Assembly: GCA_900637705.1 (NCBI GenBank)
Contig: LR134390.1
Span: forward strand, 496,001-560,000
Length of the DNA stretch: 64,000 bases
Source: Fusobacterium varium
GTDB taxonomy: Bacteria > Fusobacteriota > Fusobacteriia > Fusobacteriales > Fusobacteriaceae
Direction: 5' to 3'
Made by a program: the position numbers and the translations under genes. The notes beneath the pieces were generated by a model, which was not told where the DNA came from, ran no database searches, and saw only the letters and a list, made by a program, of their open reading frames with translations. Shown in pieces: positions 8,951 through 22,985 of this stretch. Every line of letters begins with the position of its first letter. Position 1 is the stretch's first letter.

Positions 8951-10094
8951 ATGGAATTTAATATACCTAAGACACATGAACTTTTCAGACAAATGATAAG
9001 AGAATTTGCTGAAAAAGAGGTAAAACCTTTAGCTGCTGAAGTAGATGAAGAAGAAAGATTCCCTGTTGAAACAGTTAAAAAATGGCTGAAATCGGGTTAA
9101 TGGGAATCCCTATTCCAAACAATATGGTGGAGCAGGTGGAGATAATGTAATGTATGCAATGGCAGTAGAAGAACTTTCAAGAGTATGTGGAACTACTGGA
9201 GTTATTGTATCTGCGCATACTTCACTAGGAACTTGGCCAATATTACACTTTGGTACTGAAGAACAAAAACAAAAATATATTCCAAAACTAGCAAGCGGAG
9301 AATGGTTAGGAGCCTTTGGATTGACTGAACCAAATGCTGGAACAGATGCTGCTGGACAACAAACTACTGCAGTTTTAGATGAAGCTACAAATGAATGGGT
9401 TATCAATGGTTCTAAAATATTTATAACAAATGCTGGATATGCTGATGTTTATGTTATATTTGGAATGACAGATAGATCAAAAGGATTAAAAGGAATTTCA
9501 GCTTTCATATTAGAAGCAGGAACACCAGGATTCTCTATAGGTAAAAAAGAAAAGAAACTTGGAATTAAAGGTTCATCAACATGTGAATTGATATTTGAAA
9601 ATGTAAGAATACCTAAATCTAATCTATTGGGAGAAGTTGGAAAAGGATTTAAAATCGCTATGATGACTCTTGATGGAGGAAGAATAGGAATTGCTTCTCA
9701 AGCATTAGGAATTGCTCAAGGTGCTTTAGATGAAACTGTTGGATATGTAAAAGAAAGAAAACAATTTGGAAGAGCTATTGCAAAATTCCAAAATACTCAA
9801 TTCCAACTAGCTGATTTAGAAGTTAAAATAGAAGCTTCAAGACTTCTAGTTTATAAAGCAGCATGGAGAGAAAGTAATAATTTACCATATACAGTAGATG
9901 CAGCTAGAGCTAAACTATTTGCAGCTGAAACTGCTATGGAAGTTACAACTAAAGCAGTTCAGTTACATGGAGGATATGGATATACTAGAGAATATCCAGT
10001 AGAAAGAATGATGAGAGATGCTAAAATTACTGAGATCTATGAAGGAACTTCAGAAGTTCAAAGAATGGTAATAGCAGGAAATCTTTTAAAATAA
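8951..10094 (+). pseudogene. butyryl/short-chain acyl-CoA dehydrogenase, two frameshifts in this sequence
   Basis: Repair of one A in each of the runs 9077-9082 and 9117-9119 gives about 381 residues, normal for acyl-CoA dehydrogenases. It starts MEFNIPKTHELFRQMIREFAE with AGGAGG upstream. FAD and substrate motifs are FGLTEPNAGTDAAG, ITNAG and QLHGGYGYTREYPVERMMRDAKI. The catalytic base is the Glu in IYEGTSEVQR. etfB and etfA follow within 50 bases, so this is probably the dehydrogenase of a Bcd-EtfAB complex, the crotonyl-CoA reducing and ferredoxin-bifurcating enzyme of butyrate fermenters. Bifurcation itself is inferred from context. Confidence 0.9.
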
Positions 10095-10143
10095 TTAACC
10101 AATAGAGAAAAAAGTATATGAATTAATATATGGAGGATGGAAG

Positions 10144-10929
10144 ATGAAAATAGTAGTTTGTATAAAACAAGTTCCAGACACAACTGAGATCAAATTAGAT
10201 CCAGTAAAGGGAACACTAATCAGAGATGGAGTTCCTAGTATCATGAACCCAGATGATAAAGGTGGATTGGAAGAGGCTTTAAAACTTAAAGATAAATATG
10301 GAGCTCATGTAACAGTTATCACAATGGGACCTCCTCAAGCAGAAGCTATCCTAAGAGAAGCATATGCAATGGGTGTAGATAGAGCTATTCTTTTGACAGA
10401 TAGAAAATTTGGAGGAGCAGATACTTTAGCTACTTCTAACACTATTGCAGCTGCTTTAAGAAATATTGAAGCTGACCTAATAATCGCAGGAAGACAAGCT
10501 ATTGATGGAGATACTGCACAAGTTGGACCACAAATAGCTGAGCATTTAGGGTTACCTCAAGTATCTTATGTAAAAGATATGCAATATAATACAGAAGACA
10601 ATTCATTAACAATTAAAAGAGTTGTGGAAGATGGATATTATCTAGTAAATGTCCAATTACCTGCTCTAGTTACTGTATTATCAGAAGCTAATCAACCTAG
10701 ATATATGAGAGTTGGAGGAATTGTTGAAGCTTTTGATAAACAAGTTGAAACTTGGACTTTTGATGATATAACAATAGATCCAGCAATTATTGGATTGAAT
10801 GGATCACCTACTAAAGTTAAAAAATCATTTACTAAAGGAGCTAAACAGGCTGGTAAAGTATTTGAATTGGAAGCAAAAGAAGCAGTAAACTTGATTGTTG
10901 AAAAATTAAAAGAAAAATTTGTTATTTAA
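10144..10929 (+). CDS. etfB: electron transfer flavoprotein beta subunit
   Basis: 261 residues starting MKIVVCIKQVPDTTEIKLD, the canonical EtfB N terminus. It carries the nucleotide-binding segment AGRQAIDGDTAQVGPQIAEHLG (about 119-140). With EtfA it carries electrons from NADH to the acyl-CoA dehydrogenase upstream. In clostridial homologues EtfB binds NADH and the bifurcating FAD. GGAGG precedes the ATG. It lies 49 bases after the dehydrogenase and 31 bases before etfA, so all three share an operon. Confidence 0.96.
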   Translation: MKIVVCIKQVPDTTEIKLDPVKGTLIRDGVPSIMNPDDKGGLEEALKLKDKYGAHVTVITMGPPQAEAILREAYAMGVDRAILLTDRKFGGADTLATSNTIAAALRNIEADLIIAGRQAIDGDTAQVGPQIAEHLGLPQVSYVKDMQYNTEDNSLTIKRVVEDGYYLVNVQLPALVTVLSEANQPRYMRVGGIVEAFDKQVETWTFDDITIDPAIIGLNGSPTKVKKSFTKGAKQAGKVFELEAKEAVNLIVEKLKEKFVI

Positions 10930-10960
10930 CAAATGAACCTTAGGAAAAGGAGATAGGATA

Positions 10961-11971
10961 ATGAATTTAAGTGATTATAAAGGAATATTAGTATTTGCAG
11001 AACAAAGAGATGGGGTAATTCAAACTGTTGGTTTGGAATTAATTGGAAAAGCTAAAGAATTAGCTGGAGTATTAAATGTACCAGTAACAGCTGCTTTAAT
11101 TGGATATAATGTTGGAGGATTAGCAAAAACTCTAATTGAGTATGGAGCTGACAAAGTTGTAGTTGTAGACCAAGCTAGATTAGAAGTTTATGATACTGAA
11201 GCATATACTCAAGTATTTAAAGCTATAATTGATGCTAAAAAACCTGAAATCGTTCTATTTGGAGCTACTACTTTAGGAAGAGATTTAGCACCTAGAGTAT
11301 CTTCAAGAATGGCTACAGGACTTACAGCTGACTGTACAAAACTTGAAATTTCTGAAGAAACTAAAGGTTTAGAAATGACAAGACCTGCATTTGGAGGAAA
11401 CTTAATGGCAACTATTGTTTGTCCTGACCATAGACCTCAAATGTCTACAGTTAGACCTGGAGTAATGCAAAAAGCTCCAAGAGTAGAAGGAAGAGAAGGA
11501 GAAATAGAAAATTTCTCTGTATCTTTAGATACTTCTAAAATGAAAGTTAAAGTTGTTCAAATAGTTAAAGAAACTGCTAACAAAGTAGATATTTCTGAAG
11601 CTAAAATTCTTGTATCTGGTGGAAGAGGAATTGGATCAGCTGAGAATTTTGCTGCATTAGAAGCTGTAGCTAAAGAAATTGGAGCAACTGTATCTGCTTC
11701 AAGAGCAGCAGTTGATGCTGGATATATTGATCATGATAGACAAGTTGGACAAACTGGTAAAACAGTTAGACCTGACATTTACTTCGCATGTGGAATTTCT
11801 GGAGCAATCCAACACGTTGCAGGTATGGAAGAATCTGAATATATAGTAGCTATCAATAAAGATAAAGATGCACCTATATTCAACGTTGCAGATTTAGGAA
11901 TTGTTGGAGATGCTAACAAAATAGCTCCATTATTAGCTGAAGAATTAAAAAAAGCTAAAGATGCTAAATAA
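10961..11971 (+). CDS. etfA: electron transfer flavoprotein alpha subunit
   Basis: 336 residues. The N-terminal Rossmann-like half is followed by the FAD-binding C-terminal domain with SGGRGIGSAENFAALEAVA (about 219-237), the VGQTGKTVRPDIYFACGISGAIQH stretch and IFNVADLGIVGDA near the end, all signature parts of EtfA. It forms a heterodimer with EtfB, passing electrons between NADH, ferredoxin and the acyl-CoA dehydrogenase. AAAGGAG precedes the ATG. A strong terminator 30 bases downstream closes the operon. Confidence 0.96.
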   Translation: MNLSDYKGILVFAEQRDGVIQTVGLELIGKAKELAGVLNVPVTAALIGYNVGGLAKTLIEYGADKVVVVDQARLEVYDTEAYTQVFKAIIDAKKPEIVLFGATTLGRDLAPRVSSRMATGLTADCTKLEISEETKGLEMTRPAFGGNLMATIVCPDHRPQMSTVRPGVMQKAPRVEGREGEIENFSVSLDTSKMKVKVVQIVKETANKVDISEAKILVSGGRGIGSAENFAALEAVAKEIGATVSASRAAVDAGYIDHDRQVGQTGKTVRPDIYFACGISGAIQHVAGMEESEYIVAINKDKDAPIFNVADLGIVGDANKIAPLLAEELKKAKDAK

Positions 11972-12000
11972 TAATAAATAAAATTTGAAGAGATTTATGA

Positions 12001-12036
12001 GAAACTGGTCAATAAAAGAGTTGACCAGTTTCTTTA
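12001..12036 (+). terminator. intrinsic terminator after etfA
   Basis: A 12-base perfect stem, GAAACTGGTCAA with TTGACCAGTTTC, eight-base loop, then TTTATTT. The 3' arm doubles as the -35 box of the next promoter. Confidence 0.88.
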
Positions 12037-12049
12037 TTTATAATATAAT
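12021..12049 (+). promoter_or_regulatory. glmS promoter overlapping the etfA terminator
   Basis: TTGACC (12021-12026), 17-base spacer, TATAAT (12044-12049). The -35 hexamer is the first part of the terminator 3' arm. Transcription would start near 12056, just before the ribozyme. Confidence 0.65.
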
Positions 12050-12059
12050 AATCTGACAA

Positions 12060-12215
12060 GGGGACTAATGTAAGACAAGCGCCAGAACTTTTAACAAAAG
12101 TTGACGAGGACTGAGATAATCGAAATTTCGGCGGGTTTCTCAGAGGTGGTTACAACCGTTACTAACAAAGCTATAGGGTAACCTATAGAACAAAGAGGTA
12201 ACTGTAACAAGTCTC
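12060..12215 (+). ncRNA. glmS ribozyme-riboswitch
   Basis: The leader of glmS contains the conserved core AAGCGCCAGAAC, GACGAGGACTGAGA, TTCGGCGGG and TCTCAGAGGTGGTTACAACCG. CTGAGA pairs with TCTCAG as expected for P2. In this family glucosamine-6-phosphate binds and promotes self-cleavage directly 5' of GCGCC, here between 12078 and 12079, which leads to mRNA decay when the amino sugar is plentiful. The position immediately before glmS confirms the call. The 3' limit is approximate because the P3-P4 domain is less conserved. Confidence 0.95.
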
Positions 12216-12249
12216 CTATGGACATTTAAAATTAAATAGGAGGTTGCAT

Positions 12250-14076
12250 ATGTGTGGAATTATCGGATATGTAGGAAATGATGAAAAGGCAGTAGAAGTA
12301 ATACTTGATGGATTGAGCAAGCTTGAATACAGAGGGTATGACTCTGCTGGACTTGCAATTATTGAAAAAGGACATCTTTTTGTAGAGAAAAAAAGTGGGA
12401 AGCTGGATAATTTGAAGAATTCTCTAAAAGATGCAGGACATTATTCAAATGTAGGAATAGGACATACTAGATGGGCGACTCATGGAGTACCAACAGATGT
12501 TAATTCACACCCTCATTGTAGTTGTGATAAAAAAGTAGCAGTAGTTCATAATGGGATAATAGAAAATTATGCTACATTGAAAGATGAACTTATAGAGAAA
12601 GGATACGTTTTTTCTTCTGATACTGACAGTGAAGTAGCAGCACAACTTTTTTCTTATCTTTATACAGGAGATTTGTTAGAAACAATAATGAAGGTAAGGG
12701 ATAAAATAAGAGGAAGTTATGCTTTAGGTATAATACATGAAGAGCAGCCAGATAAAATCATCTGTACTAGAAAAGAGAGTCCTTTAATTATAGGTTTAGG
12801 AAAGGATAAGAATTTTATTGCATCAGATGTCCCAGCTATTTTAAAATATACAAGAGATGTTATTTTCTTAGAAAATGATGAGATAGCTATCATTGAAGAA
12901 GGAAAAGTAACAGTTTTTAACGAAGAAGGCAAGCCGATAGTGAAAGAAATTAGTAAAATTGAATGGGATATGGAGCAAGCAAGTAAAAATGGATATCCTC
13001 ATTTTATGCTAAAAGAAATAGAAGAGCAGCCTGCTGTTGTAGAAAGAACCTTAGAAGTATATATAAAACCAGATGGAAAAATAGACTTTGGAAAAGCATT
13101 TGAAAAAATTGATTTTGAAAAAATTAAAGAAATTGATATAATTGCATGTGGAACAGCTTATCATGCTGGATTGCAGGCAGCATATTTCTTTAAGAAGATG
13201 GCAAAAATAAAAACAAACGTGGATATTGCATCTGAATTTAGATATAGTGATCCTTTTTTAAATGAAGACAATCTTGTTATATTTATAAGTCAGTCTGGAG
13301 AAACTCTTGATACTCTTATGGCATTGAAATTGGCTAGGAGCAAAGGAGCAAAAACTCTGGCAATAACAAATGTAGTTGGCTCAACTATTTCAAGAGAGGC
13401 AGATGTAGTACTGTATACTGTTGCTGGACCTGAAATATCAGTAGCTTCAACAAAAGCCTATACAACACAAGTAGTGACATTTTATCTTCTTGCACTTTAT
13501 GTAGCATTCAAATGTAAAAGAGTAACTTTAGAAGAATATGATAGTTACTTGGACAAAATTTATAGTTTAAGTGAAAAAATAGGAAAAATGTTTTTTAATA
13601 AAGAAAAGATAGAAAAAATAGCTCAAGAGATAAAAGATAAGAAAAATGGTTTTTATATTGGAAGAGGAATAGATGAAAAAATAACAAGAGAGGGATCTCT
13701 AAAAATGAAAGAGATAACTTATATTCATACTGAAGCTTTTCCAGCTGGAGAATTAAAGCATGGTCCAATAGCACTTATTGAAGAAGGAACTATGATTGTA
13801 GTGGTTTCAACTCAAAGAGATATGGTGGAAAAAGTAGCATCTAATATTAAAGAACTAAAAGCAAGAGGAGCCTTTGTTATTTCTGTTACAAAGGCAGATT
13901 ATAAAGAAATTTTAGATGTATCTGACAGAGTGATACTTATAGATGACATAGATGATATGGTGGCTCCATTATTATCTATGATCCCATTACAGCTGTTGTC
14001 ATATTATACAGCAGTAGCAAAAGGTTTGGATGTTGATAAACCAAGAAACCTTGCAAAATCTGTTACTGTTGAATAA
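12250..14076 (+). CDS. glmS: glutamine--fructose-6-phosphate aminotransferase (isomerizing)
   Basis: 608 residues, the normal GlmS length. The start at 12250 leaves Cys as residue 2 (MCGIIGYVGN), the N-terminal nucleophile of the class II glutamine amidotransferase domain; AGGAGGT lies just upstream. Other motifs: HTRWATHG and NGIIEN in the glutaminase half, two SIS domains with FISQSGETLDT and the segment EAFPAGELKHGP, and the C-terminal KPRNLAKSVTVE. It makes glucosamine-6-phosphate for peptidoglycan and lipid A. The upstream ribozyme provides product feedback. Confidence 0.98.
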   Translation: MCGIIGYVGNDEKAVEVILDGLSKLEYRGYDSAGLAIIEKGHLFVEKKSGKLDNLKNSLKDAGHYSNVGIGHTRWATHGVPTDVNSHPHCSCDKKVAVVHNGIIENYATLKDELIEKGYVFSSDTDSEVAAQLFSYLYTGDLLETIMKVRDKIRGSYALGIIHEEQPDKIICTRKESPLIIGLGKDKNFIASDVPAILKYTRDVIFLENDEIAIIEEGKVTVFNEEGKPIVKEISKIEWDMEQASKNGYPHFMLKEIEEQPAVVERTLEVYIKPDGKIDFGKAFEKIDFEKIKEIDIIACGTAYHAGLQAAYFFKKMAKIKTNVDIASEFRYSDPFLNEDNLVIFISQSGETLDTLMALKLARSKGAKTLAITNVVGSTISREADVVLYTVAGPEISVASTKAYTTQVVTFYLLALYVAFKCKRVTLEEYDSYLDKIYSLSEKIGKMFFNKEKIEKIAQEIKDKKNGFYIGRGIDEKITREGSLKMKEITYIHTEAFPAGELKHGPIALIEEGTMIVVVSTQRDMVEKVASNIKELKARGAFVISVTKADYKEILDVSDRVILIDDIDDMVAPLLSMIPLQLLSYYTAVAKGLDVDKPRNLAKSVTVE

Positions 14077-14101
14077 AATATATTAAACAGAGGTGAATTT
14101 T

Positions 14102-15882
14102 TTGAGCAACATAAGAGAAAGAATCATTAAACTGAGGAAACTAATGAAAGAAAAAGGAATAGATGTATATGTTATTCCTTCTTCAGATTATCATCAAAGT
14201 GAATATGTAGGAGAATATTTTAAAACAAGAGAATTTATATCAGGTTTTACAGGATCGGCTGGAACAGTAGTGGTAACAGAAAATGAAGCTGGTCTTTGGA
14301 CTGATGGAAGATATTTTATTCAAGCTGAAAAACAGCTTGAAGGAAGTTCAATAACTCTTTTTAAAATGGGAGAAGAAAATGTTCCGACATTTATTGAATA
14401 TATAAGCAAAAATTTAAAAAGTGGTCAATGTCTGGGATTTGATGGTAAAGTATTATCAGTAAAAAATGTATTTGATATAAAAAATGGATTTGGAAAAAAA
14501 GAAATAAAGTTAGAAGACAGGTATGATTTAGTAAACGAAATATGGAATGATAGACCAGCACTTCCTAAATCAAATGTGTTTATACTTGATGAAAAATACT
14601 GTGGTGAAAGTTTTGAAAGTAAAATTAAAAGAATAAGAGAAAAAATGTCAAAATTAGATGCAAATAGACATATATTAACCTCTCTTGATGATATTGCATG
14701 GCTTTATAACATAAGAGGAAGAGATATAAAGAATAATCCTGTTTCTTTAGCATATACTATGATTTCTGCGGAAGAAGTTGTATTGTATATAGATAAAAAT
14801 AAAATAACAGAAGAAGCTGAAAAATATTTCATTGATAAAAATATCAAAATAAAGGATTACTTTTCCATATATGAGGAAGTAAAAGTTATATCATCAGAAG
14901 ACAAAGTACTTTTAGATACCAATAAAGTAAATTATTTTATTTATAACAGCATACCGAGAGGAACAGAAATAATAGATAAGCCAAATCCAAGCACTTTTAT
15001 GAAGGCTTGTAAAAATGATATAGAATTAGAAAACCTTAAAAATGCTCATATAAAAGACGGAGTTGCAGTTACAAAGTTTATGTATTGGCTTAAAAAAAAT
15101 ATTGGAAGTCAAGAAATGACAGAAATGAGTGTAGCTGAAAAATTAGAATCTTTTAGAAAAGAGTGGACTGATTATATAGAACCAAGTTTTAATACAATTT
15201 CAGCATATGAAGCAAATGCTGCTATGATGCACTATAGTGCCAATAAAGACTCTAATAGTCAACTTGCACCAAGAAATCTTCTTTTGGTGGATTCAGGTGG
15301 ACAATATATAGATGGAACTACAGATATAACTAGAACTTTTGTACTGGGAGAATGTAGTGGAGAAGTGAAAGAGCATTTTACTTTGGTACTGAAAGGAATG
15401 CTGTCACTTTCAATGATTAAATTCATGTATGGAGTTACAGGAACAAACTTGGATATATTAGCTAGAAGACCAGTGTGGTCAAGAGGAATAGATTATAAGT
15501 GTGGAACTGGTCATGGAGTGGGATTTCTTCTGAATGTACATGAAGGACCTCATAGTATAAGATGGCAGTATAATCCTCAAGTACTGGAAGCAGGAATGAC
15601 AGTAACAAATGAACCTGGAGTATATATTCAAGGATCCCATGGAATTAGGCTTGAAAATGAATTGATAGTAAGAAATGCTGAAAAACAGATTTTGGTCAAT
15701 TCATGGTTTTTGAAACAATGACCTATGCTCCATTAGATTTAGATGGAGTGGTTTCTGAACTTTTAAATGAAGAGGAAAAAGAATTTTTAAATAATTACCA
15801 TCAAATGGTATTTGAAAAAATTTCTCCATTCTTGAGTGAAGAAGAAAAAAAATGGTTAAAAGAATATACTAGAAAAATATAA
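14102..15882 (+). pseudogene. pepP: Xaa-Pro aminopeptidase, one frameshift near the 3' end in this sequence
   Basis: Adding one A to the run 15681-15685 joins the main frame to a C-terminal tail (ATGACCTATGCTCCA onward) for 593 residues, the three-domain XPNPEP1-like form. Metal-binding motifs of the pita-bread fold are visible: LLVDSGGQYIDGTTDITRTF (two Asp), GTGHGVG (His), NEPGVY and RLENE (two Glu). It removes N-terminal residues preceding proline and uses two divalent metals. The start is a TTG at 14102, spaced correctly from AGAGGTGA; a GTG at 14093 lies inside that site. Without repair the last 50 residues are lost. Confidence 0.9.
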
Positions 15883-15890
15883 AAGTTATT

Positions 15891-15937
15891 AAAGATGTTT
15901 AAGAGGATATAAATTCTTTTAAGCATCTTTTTTTATT
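15891..15937 (+). terminator. intrinsic terminator after the aminopeptidase
   Basis: AAAGATGtTTAAGAG pairs with CTTTTAAgCATCTTT, followed by TTTTTATTT. It insulates the rRNA operon from upstream transcription. Confidence 0.75.
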
Positions 15938-16068
15938 TATGCGATATTTTTATGAATGAAAAACTTGGATAAAAACAATTTTGTTTTAAAAAATATTATA
16001 AAAAGTCTTTATTATCAAGAGTTTTTGAGCATGGAGAAAAATATTTGAAAATAATTGAAAAAAAGTTG

Positions 16069-16097
16069 TTGACGGAAAGTATTATTTATGATATTAT
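16069..16097 (+). promoter_or_regulatory. rRNA operon promoter
   Basis: TTGACG (16069-16074), 17-base spacer, TATTAT (16092-16097), preceded by A-rich DNA resembling an UP element. The start would be about 140 bases before mature 16S. A second overlapping TATAAT at 16095 is poorly spaced. Confidence 0.6.
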
Positions 16098-16245
16098 AAT
16101 CAATGTGCCGCAGGAAAGCAGTGCGAAGCACAAAATAATTAAATAATGAAAATAAGGACATTAACAACAGAATAGAGAGAGATGAAAAAATCAACAAACA
16201 ATAAATAGGTGTAAACAATCAGTTGAAAAAACTGAGTAAATAGAT

Positions 16246-17753
<1,508 letters not shown>

Positions 17754-17923
17754 CTAAGGAGATCATTTCTCTTTCTCTATTCTATTGATAATGTTCTTGC
17801 AGCGTATTAGCGCTGGATAACTTATCAAATGGACATTGGAAACTATATAGTAGATAATACAATTTTAACTCTTGTTTATATAAACAGAGTTAGCTGTCAA
17901 TCAAATTAAACAAAAACAAAATA
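17754..17923 (+). other. 16S-23S spacer without tRNA
   Basis: 170 bases. It begins with the 3' half of the 16S processing stem and ends with the 5' half of the 23S stem (17831-17860 pairs with 20855-20884, core AAACTATATAGTAG). No tRNA-Ile or tRNA-Ala cloverleaf is present. Confidence 0.85.
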
Positions 17924-20834
<2,911 letters not shown>

Positions 20835-20904
20835 AAGATTGAAAAGCGCGAAAGCGTATACTACTATATAGTTTCAAGTGTCTATTAGAAGAGAAAAAGA
20901 CACA

Positions 20905-21022
20905 GCTTGGTAAGAATAGCTGCGGGGGTACACCTGGTCCCATTCCGAACCCAGAAGTTAAGCCCGTAAACGCTGAAAGTACTTGGAGGGAAGCCTCCTG
21001 GGAGGATAGGAACTTGCCAAGC
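20905..21022 (+). rRNA. rrf: 5S ribosomal RNA
   Basis: About 118 bases. 5' GCTTGGTAAGAATAGC pairs with 3' GAACTTGCCAAGC. It contains the conserved CCCATTCCGAACCCAGAAGTTAAG. It is followed at once by TTTTTTTATTTTTT, so the terminal helix with the T run acts as the operon terminator. Confidence 0.96.
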
Positions 21023-21150
21023 TTTTTTTATTTTTTGAAATAAATAAAAAAGATTCTTCTTACTTAATAGCTTACATTCTGAATTTTTAAACTTAATTTA
21101 AAAAAAATACTTTTTTATTAAAAATTATATATATAACTACTGTTATTATT

Positions 21151-21178
21151 TTGAAGTCTAGTGAAGTTATGATATAAT
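21151..21178 (+). promoter_or_regulatory. promoter of the PHP-domain gene
   Basis: TTGAAG (21151-21156), 16-base spacer, TATAAT (21173-21178), 22 bases before the start codon. Confidence 0.55.
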
Positions 21179-21200
21179 ATAACGAAAGGAAGTGATAGGA

Positions 21201-21938
21201 ATGTCATATCTTATAGATTTACATATACATACTAATGTAAACCCACATGCATATAGTACATTAGAAGAAGATATAAATTCTGCTTTAAAAAAGGGAATGA
21301 AGGTTATAGCAATAACTAATCATGGACCAGCATTGCAAGATTCTCCTCATTGGTGGAGTTTGGTAAATATGAAGGTAATTCCTCGAGAAGTAGAAGGAAT
21401 GAAAATACTAAGAGGAGTAGAAACTAACTTAGTAGATGATTGTGGAAATTTTGATATAAATCAAAGAGTATATGATGCAATGGATATAATTCTTTGTGGT
21501 CTTCACCCAGTAGAACTATATGGGGAAGTAGGAAATAAGGAAAAAAATACTAGAGCAGTACTTAATATCATGAAAAAGCAAAAAATAGATATAATGGTTC
21601 ATTTGGGGAATCCACAATTTCCTATTGATTATGAAGCAGTTGTAAAAGCAGCTAAAGAATTAAACATAGCAATAGAGCTTAATAATTCATCTTTAGTTTC
21701 CTCAAGATTAGGTTCAGAACCTAATTGTCAAAAAATATTAGAACTATGTAAGAAACATGGTTGCATGATTTCATTAGGAACAGATTCACATATTTCTTAT
21801 GATATAGGGAATTTTGAGCAAGCTGAAAGACTTTTAAATAACACTAATTTTCCAGAGAAGTATATAATAAACTCATCAATAGAAAACCTTGAGAACTTCC
21901 TTAGATTAAGAAAAAACCTAAGAGTAAAAGATATTTAA
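21201..21938 (+). CDS. PHP-domain phosphatase (YcdX-like)
   Basis: 245 residues. The N terminus IDLHIHTNVNPHAYSTLEE carries the first metal-binding HxH, and further His/Asp ligands occur in ITNHGP, CGLHP, VHLGNP and GTDSH. The order and length match E. coli YcdX, a trinuclear-zinc PHP hydrolase acting on small phosphoesters. The physiological substrate of this group is unsettled. I take the ATG at 21201, since the in-frame GTG at 21192 abuts the AAAGGA ribosome site. It stands alone behind the rRNA operon. Confidence 0.9.
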   Translation: MSYLIDLHIHTNVNPHAYSTLEEDINSALKKGMKVIAITNHGPALQDSPHWWSLVNMKVIPREVEGMKILRGVETNLVDDCGNFDINQRVYDAMDIILCGLHPVELYGEVGNKEKNTRAVLNIMKKQKIDIMVHLGNPQFPIDYEAVVKAAKELNIAIELNNSSLVSSRLGSEPNCQKILELCKKHGCMISLGTDSHISYDIGNFEQAERLLNNTNFPEKYIINSSIENLENFLRLRKNLRVKDI

Positions 21939-22025
21939 AAAACACCTGTTATATAATACTTTACTAATAATATTACATATGTTATAATTAAAAATAATTA
22001 TTTATATATTTAGGAGGTAAAGTTA

Positions 22026-22964
22026 ATGTTAGCAATAGGTGATTTAAAAATAAACATCCCAATTATTCAGGGTGGAATGGCAATCAGAGCATCAATGGCA
22101 AAACTAGCTGCTGCTGTTGCAAATGAAGGTGGAATAGGAGTAATTGCTGGAACAGCATTATCAATAGATGAACTAAAAAAGGAAATCAAAAGAGCTAAAG
22201 ATATGATTGTAAATAAAGGAGGAGCATTAGGTGTAAATATTATGTATGCTACTACTAATTTTATGGATCTTGTGCATGCTTCTATTGAGGCAGGTATTGA
22301 TGTTATCATATTTGGTGCTGGATTTTCTAGAGATATATTTGAAGTAGCTAAAGGCACAGGAGTAAAAATAATACCAGTAGTTTCATCACTTAAATTAGCT
22401 AAAATTTCTCAAAAATTAGGAGCTGATGCTATTGTTGTTGAAGGTGGGAATGCAGGAGGACACTTAGGAACAGAAAAAGATTCATGGGATATAGTTGGAG
22501 AAATTGCTGAAAATATTTCTATTCCAGTTTTTGGAGCAGGAGGTGTAATAACTCCTGAAGATGCAGAAAGAATGCTTGCATTAGGAGCTGATGGAGTTCA
22601 AATGGGAAGCAGATTTATAGCTGCTGAAGAATGCGAAGTAGATGATTTCTTTAAACAAATGTATATTAACTGTAAAGAAGGAGATGTAGTTGAAATGATG
22701 AGTTCTGCTGGCTTACCAGCAAATGCTATTGTTTCCCCTTATGTAAAAAAAGTTTTGAATGAAACTACTGAACCACCAAAGAGTTGTAATAAATGCTTGA
22801 AAAAGTGCACATATAAATTTTGTGTAAATGAAAGATTAGTAAAAGCACATGATGGAAACTATGAGGAAGGAATATTTTTTGCTGGAAGAGATGCATGGAA
22901 AATTAATGAAATTCTTTCAGTTAAAGAAATTTTTGATAGATTTAAAAAAGTATTCAAGGAATAA
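22026..22964 (+). CDS. nitronate monooxygenase/FabK-like flavin oxidoreductase with C-terminal Cys cluster
   Basis: 312 residues, an FMN-binding TIM barrel of the 2-nitropropane dioxygenase/FabK family: PIIQGGMAIRAS at the start, GGNAGGHLG and VFGAGGVITPEDAERMLALGADGVQMGSRF for flavin phosphate binding. It differs from its neighbour by a tail containing CNKCLKKCTYKFC (about 259-271), four Cys spaced x2, x3, x4, a possible metal or iron-sulfur site seen in anaerobe members of this group. Function could be nitronate oxidation or enoyl reduction. AGGAGG precedes the ATG. It is co-directional with the next gene, 21 bases apart. Confidence 0.85.
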   Translation: MLAIGDLKINIPIIQGGMAIRASMAKLAAAVANEGGIGVIAGTALSIDELKKEIKRAKDMIVNKGGALGVNIMYATTNFMDLVHASIEAGIDVIIFGAGFSRDIFEVAKGTGVKIIPVVSSLKLAKISQKLGADAIVVEGGNAGGHLGTEKDSWDIVGEIAENISIPVFGAGGVITPEDAERMLALGADGVQMGSRFIAAEECEVDDFFKQMYINCKEGDVVEMMSSAGLPANAIVSPYVKKVLNETTEPPKSCNKCLKKCTYKFCVNERLVKAHDGNYEEGIFFAGRDAWKINEILSVKEIFDRFKKVFKE

Positions 22965-22985
22965 TTTATATTTTTAGGAGGATTT

